The notes below the pieces were generated by a model. It made no database searches. It saw only the letters and a program-made list of their open reading frames with translations, and was not told the DNA's origin. The translations under genes were made by a program, and so were the position numbers. A stretch of DNA of 5,160 bases from an uncultured Spirochaetaceae bacterium (lineage in GTDB: Bacteria > Spirochaetota > Spirochaetia > Treponematales > Treponemataceae): contig CADBRC010000305.1 in NCBI GenBank assembly GCA_902796985.1, forward strand, positions 1-5,160, read 5' to 3'. This document shows, one piece after another, positions 1 through 5,160 of this stretch (position 1 is the first letter of the stretch; each line of letters starts with the position of its first letter).

Positions 1-1678
1 CCTCTCCTGCGTGTACGGCGCGCTCCGGGGAAAGCCCACCGAGACCTTCGAGGCTATAGGGACGCTGGATTTCGCTGCGCTCGCGGCCTGTCCCGTAATG
101 GACGGCGGCAAGGTTGCAGGCTGCGTCCTTGCCGGATATGACCTGACCAACGGCTACTTCGCCGAACTGATGCAGGACGGCTACAACGTCGAATGCACGA
201 TATTTAGGGATGCGACGCGGGTGGACTCCACCCTGCCTGACGTGAAGGGAACGCGCCTGGACAACGAGGACATAATCAACAGTGTCCTTCACGAGGGCAA
301 GAGCTTCGAGGGCAAGAACATCATCAAGGGCAAGGAGTACTACTCGACCTACCAGCCCCTCTCGAACGGCGACGGCAGCATAGCGGGCATGCTCTTCATA
401 GCGAAGGACGTGGAGATGGTCAAGAACGTCAAAAAGACTACGCTCGCCATCGTCATCCCCATTACGGCGGTGCTCATTGCCTTTCTCCTGATATGCAGCT
501 ACACCTTCATCCACTGGCTCATGTGGCGCATCTACAACGTGACGAACTTCCTCAAGGAACTGGAGACCGGCGACGCTGACCTGACCAAACGCTGCAAGCT
601 CTACATCCGTGATGAGATAGGCGACCTCATCATCCACTTCGACCTCTTCCTGGACAAGCTCCAGCAGATTATGAAGGACGTGCAGGGCTCCAAGGCCCGG
701 CTCACCGAATCCGGCGACGAGATGACCCGGAGTGCGGACGACACTGCGGGTGCGATATCGGAGATAATCTCGAACATAGACGACATCTCCTCCCAGATAA
801 CGAGCCAGGGCGGCAGCGTCAGCCAGACCGCCGTTGCCGTGGACGACATCTCCCAGAACATCCAGAGCATGGACGACCTCATCGAGAGCCAGTCTGCCGG
901 GGTTTCGGAGGCTTCCACCGCCGTGGAGCAGATGATAGGCAACATCTCTTCGGTCAACCAGTCCGTGGACAAGATGGCCGGTTCCTTCCAGGCGCTTTCG
1001 GCTGACGCACAGTCCGGCTTCAACAAGCAGCAGGCCGTCAACGAGAAGATAAGCCAGATTGAGGACCAGTCCAAGATGCTGCAGGAGGCAAACCAGGCCA
1101 TCTCCAGCATCGCAAGCCAGACCAACCTGCTCGCCATGAACGCCGCAATTGAGGCCGCCCACGCGGGCGAGGCGGGAAAGGGCTTCTCCGTCGTCGCCGA
1201 CGAAATCCGCAAGCTCTCCGAGACTTCAAGCTCCCAGTCCAAGACAATCGGCGAACAGCTGAAGAAGATAAAGGATTCGATTACCGAGGTCGTCAGCGCG
1301 TCCAGGGAGTCCAGCGAGGCGTTCGCGTCCGTGTCCAGCAAGATAAAGGAGACCGATGACCTGGTCATGCAGATTAAGGCTGCGATGGAGGAGCAGAACG
1401 AGGGCAGCAAGCAGATAGGCGGCGCGCTCAAGAACATGAACGAGAGCACCGGCGAGGTCCGCAAGGCTTCCAAGGAGATGTCCGTCCGCAGCGAGAAAAT
1501 CAAGCGGGAGATGTCAAGCCTGCAGGAAGTCACGTCCAGCATGAGGCAGAGCATGGACCAGATGGCTTCCGGGGCGCAGCGGATCAGCGAGACCGGCAGC
1601 GTTCTGGGCGACATATCCGGTAAGATGAAGGATGCCATCGGCAGGATCGGCAGCCAGATAGACCTCTTTAAGGTCTAA
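1..1678 (+). CDS. Methyl-accepting chemotaxis protein with single-Cache sensor (5' partial)
   Basis: Transmembrane chemoreceptor that would sense a periplasmic ligand and control CheA through CheW. The frame is open from base 2 with no stop upstream, so the N-terminus and first membrane helix lie outside the window; GTG at 11 is not a credible start because no ribosome binding site precedes it. Bases 2 to about 415 encode the membrane-proximal part of a Cache-superfamily sensor, with the GKVAGCVLAGYDL, TIFRDATRV and IAGMLFIAKD blocks I associate with sCache_3-type domains. A hydrophobic helix (about 443-511) ends in an aromatic stretch, HWLMW, likely anchoring it at the membrane face. HAMP follows (about 512-690, DEIG at 611-622). 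The signalling coiled coil runs to the end, with its hairpin tip [18 protein letters not shown] at 1118-1171 and a candidate methylation pair E/Q at 926-931. It ends IDLFKV, without a CheR-docking pentapeptide. Family is certain; the Cache subtype is less so and the ligand is unknown. Confidence 0.95.
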   Translation, partial: LSCVYGALRGKPTETFEAIGTLDFAALAACPVMDGGKVAGCVLAGYDLTNGYFAELMQDGYNVECTIFRDATRVDSTLPDVKGTRLDNEDIINSVLHEGKSFEGKNIIKGKEYYSTYQPLSNGDGSIAGMLFIAKDVEMVKNVKKTTLAIVIPITAVLIAFLLICSYTFIHWLMWRIYNVTNFLKELETGDADLTKRCKLYIRDEIGDLIIHFDLFLDKLQQIMKDVQGSKARLTESGDEMTRSADDTAGAISEIISNIDDISSQITSQGGSVSQTAVAVDDISQNIQSMDDLIESQSAGVSEASTAVEQMIGNISSVNQSVDKMAGSFQALSADAQSGFNKQQAVNEKISQIEDQSKMLQEANQAISSIASQTNLLAMNAAIEAAHAGEAGKGFSVVADEIRKLSETSSSQSKTIGEQLKKIKDSITEVVSASRESSEAFASVSSKIKETDDLVMQIKAAMEEQNEGSKQIGGALKNMNESTGEVRKASKEMSVRSEKIKREMSSLQEVTSSMRQSMDQMASGAQRISETGSVLGDISGKMKDAIGRIGSQIDLFKV

Positions 1679-1741
1679 AGGGTATCTCTGAACCTGCGCG
1701 AAGCACAATTTTTAGAGCCATAAACCGGGGATCGCGGCAGC

Positions 1742-1756
1742 GGCAGTTTTTCTGCC
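1742..1756 (+). terminator. Small hairpin after gene 1, weak terminator candidate
   Basis: GGCAG (1742-1746), TTTTT, CTGCC (1752-1756) form a perfect 5-bp stem with a 5-base loop, 63 bases past the gene 1 stop. No T-run follows it, as a classical intrinsic terminator needs, so it may instead be an RNA 3' end stabiliser or chance. It is the best termination candidate in the gap. Confidence 0.2.
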
Positions 1757-1763
1757 AGTAAAA

Positions 1764-1784
1764 GCAACAAAAGCTTTGCGTTGC
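1764..1784. repeat. Imperfect inverted repeat overlapping the gene 2 -35 region
   Basis: GCAAC (1764-1768) is mirrored by GTTGC (1780-1784), with the palindrome AAAGCTTT (1770-1777) between them. The centre is slightly offset, so symmetry is imperfect. It overlaps the proposed -35 element (1776-1781) and could be an operator, but no matching repeat stands before gene 3 and chance is a fair explanation. Confidence 0.2.
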
Positions 1785-1804
1785 GGCGGTTCCCGTGCTA
1801 TACT
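1776..1804 (+). promoter_or_regulatory. Promoter of gene 2 (extended -10, weak -35)
   Basis: TTGCGT (1776-1781), a 17-base spacer and TATACT (1799-1804), with TG at 1796-1797 forming an extended -10 (TGCTATACT). The -35 matches the housekeeping sigma consensus poorly (TTG only), which the TG extension would offset. Transcription would start near 1811, giving a very short leader of under 20 bases before the gene 2 ATG. The call is strengthened by an equivalent element with identical spacing before gene 3, 22 of 29 bases the same. It implies gene 2 can be transcribed independently of gene 1. Confidence 0.7.
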
Positions 1805-1814
1805 GATTCTATTC

Positions 1815-1820
1815 GGAGGA
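1815..1820 (+). promoter_or_regulatory. Ribosome binding site of gene 2 (decides the start)
   Basis: GGAGGA, 8 bases before ATG at 1829. It selects this ATG over the in-frame TTG at 1781, which would add 16 residues, lies upstream of the proposed transcription start and has no ribosome binding site. The chosen start gives an N-terminus ([11 protein letters not shown]) matching that of gene 3 (MENNQKKSLSL). Confidence 0.85.
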
Positions 1821-1828
1821 ATTTTGTT

Positions 1829-3925
1829 ATGGCAAACTATCAGAAAAAGTCGCTGAGCCTGGTCGCTTACCTTATCCTGATGATTGGGGCGGGATTCGCC
1901 CTCCTGACTGCGATACAGGTAATTTCCCTTTCCAGAATTGCGCAGTCTGATTCCAAGGCCGACCACGTGGAAAGCTACAGCATCCTTGCGGACGCGCTTA
2001 AGCTCGCGATGGACAACACGGTGGAAGGCTACTTCAAGGACCTGCAGGTCTATGCCGGTGCGGACGTGATGCTGGACGGCGACCTGGAGGCCGCGGCCCG
2101 CTGGATGCTGGACAACACCAGGGTCAGGGCCGCCGAGTTCGACTACATGATGATCACCGGTCCGGACGGACTCGCCTTCACTGACGTGGGGAAGCGGACC
2201 GAGATAAACGACCGTGACTATTTCCAGGCAATAATGAAAGAGGGCAAGTCCCGCTACGTGGACAACCCCGTCGTTGCGAGGACGACGGGCAAGACCGTCA
2301 TCCACGTGTCCGAGCCGCTCAAGGACAAGCACGGTAAAAAGTTTGCCATGATTACGGGGGTCATAGACGTCGCCGACCTCATAAAGCCCGTCAAGGAGCT
2401 GAACGTGCCGGACGGGGTCTGGGTGTTCATGCTGGACCATTACGGAAACATCATCTACCATCCGGCGGCGGCTGAGGGGGGCAACTTCCTGACCAGCCCC
2501 GGTGAGGGGCATGAGGACCTCATCCAGTACTCGCAGAAAATGATTGACGGCGAGTCCGGCTACGCCTGGATCAAGTCTTACACGGGGAACGGGCAGGACC
2601 TGCTCGTCTACAGCTACATAGAGGGTACTCCCTGGGCGTTCGGCTTTTCCGTCGCGCAGGGCACGATGGAGGCGCTCGGCAACAAGATAGCCCTGACTTC
2701 GGTAGGCTTCGGCATCGGGGTGCTCATCGCAATCCTCCTCCTCGGAGGAATCGTCCTCGTTGCCGCCCTCAAGCCGCTTACCGTCGTCCGTGACACGATA
2801 CACGGCATCGCAACGGGCAATGCTGACCTGACCCGGCGCATTACGGTCAGTTCCAACAACGAAATCGGGCAGGTGGTTAACGGCTTCAACCAGTTTACCG
2901 AGAAGCTTCAGGACATCATCAGGGAGATCAAGTCATCCAAGAACGACCTGGGCATAGCGGGCGAGGACATGGCTGCCTCTGCGGAGGACACAGCGACCGC
3001 GATACATCAGATTATCGCGAACATAGACAGCTTCGGCCACCAGATAGACAACCAGAAGAAGAGCGTGGACCAGACCGCCGGGGCGGTGGACGAGATTTCC
3101 GCCAACATAGACTCGCTCAACCACATGATAGAGGGCCAGTCTTCCGGCGTGTCCCAGGCAAGTTCCGCCGTCGAGGAGATGATAGGCAACATCAATGCGG
3201 TCACGAGCTCGGTGGAGCGCATGAAGGAGGTCTTCGGCGACCTGCACACCCATTCGCAGGAGGGCTTCAGCAAGCTGGAGGCGGTGAGCCAGAAAGTCGC
3301 CGCCATCGAGAGCCAGTCCGCCACGCTGCAGGACGCGAACACGGCAATTTCAAGCATCGCGGAGCAGACCAACCTGCTCGCCATGAACGCCGCTATTGAG
3401 GCGGCACACGCGGGCGAGGCAGGAAAGGGCTTCGCGGTCGTCGCGGACGAAATCCGTAAGCTCTCCGAGACTTCCAGCCAGCAGTCCACGCAGATAAGCA
3501 ACCAGCTGAACCAGATAATGACTTCCATAGCGGACGTCGTGCATGCCTCCGAGGAGGCAAGCCGGACCTTCTCGCAGGTTTCGCAGGAGCTTGCCGACAC
3601 TGACCAGCTGGTCATGCAGGTGCGGACGGCGATGGAGGAGCAGAATGAGGGAAGCAAGCAGATTGTCGGTGCGCTCAAGATGATGAACGACAGTACGCAG
3701 GAGGTCAAGGTTGCCTCCGGCGAAATGCAGGAGGGCAACAAGCTCATCCTCTCCGAGGTGCAGCTGCTGCAGGACGTGACCATCTCGATGAAGCAGAGCA
3801 TGGACGAGATGCTCGCGGGGGCCAGGAAGATAAACGAGACGGGGGTCGCCCTCCAGGAGGTCTCGGACAAGATGGAGCAGTCAATCGGCAAGATCGGCAA
3901 GCAGATAGACGAATTCAGGGTTTAA
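1829..3925 (+). CDS. Methyl-accepting chemotaxis protein with double-Cache sensor (complete)
   Basis: Complete 698-residue chemoreceptor of the classic layout. The short cytoplasmic tail MANYQKKS is followed by membrane helix 1 (residues about 9-32), a periplasmic dCache_1-type sensor (about 35-288) and membrane helix 2 (289-314). HAMP (about 315-368, GNADLTRR and NEIG) leads to the signalling coiled coil (369-698). Sensor landmarks are MMITGPDG, the RDYFQAI motif, a [15 protein letters not shown] strand and [13 protein letters not shown]. The R-x-W-Y pattern of amino-acid-binding dCache domains is absent (RDYF instead), so the ligand may not be an amino acid; this is inference. The hairpin tip starts at Q513 (base 3365). 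E449/E450 in [10 protein letters not shown] is a good methylation-site candidate. The protein ends IDEFRV, with no CheR-docking pentapeptide. Its own promoter and ribosome binding site precede it; gene 3 follows after 68 bases. It is a paralogue of gene 3 along its visible length and shares its output module with gene 1. Confidence 0.97.
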   Translation: MANYQKKSLSLVAYLILMIGAGFALLTAIQVISLSRIAQSDSKADHVESYSILADALKLAMDNTVEGYFKDLQVYAGADVMLDGDLEAAARWMLDNTRVRAAEFDYMMITGPDGLAFTDVGKRTEINDRDYFQAIMKEGKSRYVDNPVVARTTGKTVIHVSEPLKDKHGKKFAMITGVIDVADLIKPVKELNVPDGVWVFMLDHYGNIIYHPAAAEGGNFLTSPGEGHEDLIQYSQKMIDGESGYAWIKSYTGNGQDLLVYSYIEGTPWAFGFSVAQGTMEALGNKIALTSVGFGIGVLIAILLLGGIVLVAALKPLTVVRDTIHGIATGNADLTRRITVSSNNEIGQVVNGFNQFTEKLQDIIREIKSSKNDLGIAGEDMAASAEDTATAIHQIIANIDSFGHQIDNQKKSVDQTAGAVDEISANIDSLNHMIEGQSSGVSQASSAVEEMIGNINAVTSSVERMKEVFGDLHTHSQEGFSKLEAVSQKVAAIESQSATLQDANTAISSIAEQTNLLAMNAAIEAAHAGEAGKGFAVVADEIRKLSETSSQQSTQISNQLNQIMTSIADVVHASEEASRTFSQVSQELADTDQLVMQVRTAMEEQNEGSKQIVGALKMMNDSTQEVKVASGEMQEGNKLILSEVQLLQDVTISMKQSMDEMLAGARKINETGVALQEVSDKMEQSIGKIGKQIDEFRV

Positions 3926-3933
3926 AAAATAAA

Positions 3934-3962
3934 TTGCTTTGTGGCATTTTCCGTGTTATAAT
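3934..3962 (+). promoter_or_regulatory. Promoter of gene 3 (consensus extended -10)
   Basis: TTGCTT (3934-3939), a 17-base spacer and perfect TATAAT (3957-3962), with TG at 3954-3955 giving TGTTATAAT. It begins 9 bases past the gene 2 stop codon, in an AT-rich gap. It aligns base for base with the gene 2 promoter (22 of 29 identical) and has the better -10, so gene 3 may be expressed more strongly. Predicted start near 3969, leader about 25 bases. No terminator is visible between genes 2 and 3, so read-through from gene 2 is also possible. Confidence 0.75.
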
Positions 3963-3978
3963 AAGCGGATAAATGCCC

Positions 3979-3984
3979 GGAGGA
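3979..3984 (+). promoter_or_regulatory. Ribosome binding site of gene 3 (decides the start)
   Basis: GGAGGA, 9 bases before ATG at 3994. An in-frame ATG at 3973 lies upstream of this site, would place the site inside the coding region and would add MPGGIYI. The alignment with gene 2 also favours 3994. Confidence 0.85.
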
Positions 3985-3993
3985 ATTTATATA

Positions 3994-5160
3994 ATGGAAA
4001 ACAATCAGAAAAAGTCCCTGAGCCTTGTCGCCTACCTCATACTGATGATTGGGGCGGGCTTCGCCATTATGACGGCGGTGCAGGTTTTCGCGATTTCCAG
4101 AATCGCAAAGGCTGACTCCAAGGCGTCCAACGCGGAGAGCTACAGAACTCTTGCGGACGCGCTTAAGCTTGCGATAGATAACAACGTGGAAGGCTACTTC
4201 AAGGATTTGCAGGTCTACGTTCATGCGGACGTGATGAAGGACGGTGACCTTGATGCGGCAATCCAGTGGATGCTGGCCAACACCCATGTCAGGGCCTCCG
4301 AGTACGAATACATGATGATTACCGGTCCTGACGGGAAGGCGGTCACCGATCAGGGCAAGCCGACCGAGATATCTACCCGCGACTACTTCCAGGCAATAAT
4401 GAAGCAGGGTAAGGCCCGCTACGTGGACAACCCCGTTACCGCCAAGACGACGGGCAAGACTGTCGTTCACGTGTCCGAGCCGCTCAAGGATAGAAACGGC
4501 AAGCTGTTCGGCATGATTACGGGGATTATCCCGCTGGAAATCCTCATCAAGCCCGTCAAGGAGCTGAACGTCCCTGCCGGTGTCTGGCAGTTCATGCTGG
4601 ACCACGACGGCAACGTCATGTACCACCCCTATGCGGCGGATGGCGGCAACTTCCTGACCAACCCCGGCGAGGGGCATGAGGACCTCATTCCCTACTCCCA
4701 GAAGATGGTCAACGGCGAGTCCGGCTACGGCTGGATTAAGTCCTACACAGGGAACGGACAGGATCTCGTTGTCTACGGCAGCATTGAGGACACCCCCTGG
4801 GCATTCGGCTTCACCGTCGCGCAGGGTTCGATTGAAGCATTGGGTGACAAGATTGCTGCTGCGACGACGGCGTTCGGCATCGGGGTCCTCATCGTCATCC
4901 TCGTGCTGGGCGGCGTGGTGCTGGTCGTCGCCCTCAGGCCGCTCCGCACCGTCCGCGACACCATCCGCGGTATCGCGACGGGCAACGCCGACCTGACCCA
5001 GCGAATCGCGGTCAGTTCCGGCAACGAAATCGGCCAGGTGGTGCAGGGATTCAATCAATTTACAGAGAAGCTTCAGGACATCATCAAGGAGGTCAAGGCC
5101 TCCAAGAACGAGCTGGGGATAGCAGGAAGCGACATGGCCGCCTCCGCCCAGGACACCGCG
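3994..5160 (+). CDS. Methyl-accepting chemotaxis protein with double-Cache sensor (3' partial), paralogue of gene 2
   Basis: Open frame of 389 codons from ATG to the last base of the window, without a stop. It encodes membrane helix 1 (residues about 9-34), a dCache_1-type sensor (about 35-288), membrane helix 2 (about 289-314), HAMP (about 315-368, GNADLTQR and NEIG) and the first 20 or so residues of the signalling coiled coil. If it follows gene 2, roughly 309 codons are missing, including the hairpin tip. It aligns with gene 2 with no gap; I count about 91 differences in 389 residues, near 77% identity. [33 protein letters not shown] and [10 protein letters not shown] are kept, while residues just before RDYF, the 177-182 segment and membrane helix 2 vary. 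This suggests the same fold with possibly shifted ligand preference. Own promoter and ribosome binding site. Family is certain; ligand unknown. Confidence 0.96.
   Translation, partial: MENNQKKSLSLVAYLILMIGAGFAIMTAVQVFAISRIAKADSKASNAESYRTLADALKLAIDNNVEGYFKDLQVYVHADVMKDGDLDAAIQWMLANTHVRASEYEYMMITGPDGKAVTDQGKPTEISTRDYFQAIMKQGKARYVDNPVTAKTTGKTVVHVSEPLKDRNGKLFGMITGIIPLEILIKPVKELNVPAGVWQFMLDHDGNVMYHPYAADGGNFLTNPGEGHEDLIPYSQKMVNGESGYGWIKSYTGNGQDLVVYGSIEDTPWAFGFTVAQGSIEALGDKIAAATTAFGIGVLIVILVLGGVVLVVALRPLRTVRDTIRGIATGNADLTQRIAVSSGNEIGQVVQGFNQFTEKLQDIIKEVKASKNELGIAGSDMAASAQDTA

Larger units (their letters stand above)
1776..2995 (+). repeat. Tandem duplication, copy 1 (promoter plus 5' half of gene 2)
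   Basis: This segment matches 3934-5160. The promoter matches at 22 of 29 bases, the ribosome binding site context CGGAGGAATTT is identical and the coding part is collinear with no indel over 389 codons. The only length change is in the leader between -10 and ribosome binding site: 10 bases here, 16 in copy 2. The end given is where the window cuts copy 2; the true unit probably covers the whole gene, about 2.15 kb. Confidence 0.9.
3934..5160 (+). repeat. Tandem duplication, copy 2 (promoter plus 5' part of gene 3)
   Basis: Second copy of the unit at 1776-2995, cut by the window end. Many differences are at third codon positions, but about 91 amino-acid changes have also accumulated, so the duplication is old and not an assembly artefact. 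Confidence 0.9.

Noticed and set aside
11..13. GTG as start codon of gene 1
   Set aside because: The frame is open to the window edge, no ribosome binding site precedes it, and the protein would lack the first membrane helix and part of the sensor.
601..1638. Antisense open frames opposite the coiled-coil regions of genes 1 and 2 (also 3007-3900)
   Set aside because: Ser/Leu/Ile-rich shadows of heptad-repeat coding sequence, with no family resemblance.
1695..1713. TGC-loop-GCA followed by a short T-run after gene 1, as an intrinsic terminator
   Set aside because: The stem is only 3 bp and is separated from the five-T run; too weak to call.
1712..2803. Long antisense open frame of 363 codons opposite gene 2
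   Set aside because: It is the reverse-strand shadow of a high-GC coding region and runs through the promoter of gene 2. Its product has no recognisable domain.
3942..3957. TGGCA resembling the -24 element of a sigma-54 promoter
   Set aside because: The matching -12 TTGC element is missing at the required spacing.
3965..3972. GCGGATAA, a 7 of 8 match to the flagellar sigma-28 -10 element
   Set aside because: No TAAA-like -35 at the proper distance (bases 3946-3949 are ATTT), and gene 2 has no equivalent. The extended -10 promoter explains both genes better.
3922..5058. Long antisense open frame of 378 codons opposite gene 3, similar to the one opposite gene 2
   Set aside because: The similarity of the two antisense frames simply mirrors the sense-strand duplication; it is not independent evidence of coding.
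1..5160. A novel non-chemotaxis system hidden among the genes
   Set aside because: Every stretch over 200 bases is accounted for by standard MCP coding sequence. The two gaps (150 and 68 bases) hold only promoter elements and small dyads.

Overview
The window is a tandem run of three genes for methyl-accepting chemotaxis proteins (MCPs, transmembrane chemoreceptors), all on the + strand. The first has lost its 5' end and the third its 3' end to the window edges; only the middle one is complete. The source looks like a chemotactic bacterium of the Treponema (spirochaete) type. The reasons are the wording of the output domains ([21 protein letters not shown], the ID-x-F-(K/R)-V C-terminus) and the carrying of several MCP genes together. 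This assignment rests on recognising the protein style, not on a search. GC is in the high fifties percent by spot count, with AT-rich gaps between genes. Isoleucine is often coded by ATA despite the high GC.

Layout: (1) bases 1-1678, an MCP with a single-Cache-type sensor, one visible membrane segment, HAMP and a full signalling domain. (2) bases 1679-1828, a 150-base gap with a small hairpin, an imperfect inverted repeat and a good promoter plus ribosome binding site. (3) bases 1829-3925, a complete 698-residue MCP with a double-Cache sensor. (4) bases 3926-3993, a 68-base gap with a second copy of the same promoter type. (5) bases 3994 to the end, a close paralogue of gene 2, open to the window end after 389 codons.

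Genes 2 and 3 are a tandem duplication that includes the promoter. Their first 389 residues align without a gap at roughly 77% identity (counted by eye). Gene 1 has a different sensor, but its HAMP and signalling module align with those of gene 2 without a gap over the last 328 residues. The picture is one receptor chassis carrying two kinds of sensor, with the double-Cache version copied and diverging. Each receptor would bind a periplasmic ligand and signal through CheW/CheA to the flagellar motor. No other chemotaxis or flagellar gene is present. I found no mobile element, RNA gene, CRISPR array or novel system; the interest lies in receptor duplication, sensor exchange and the copied promoter.
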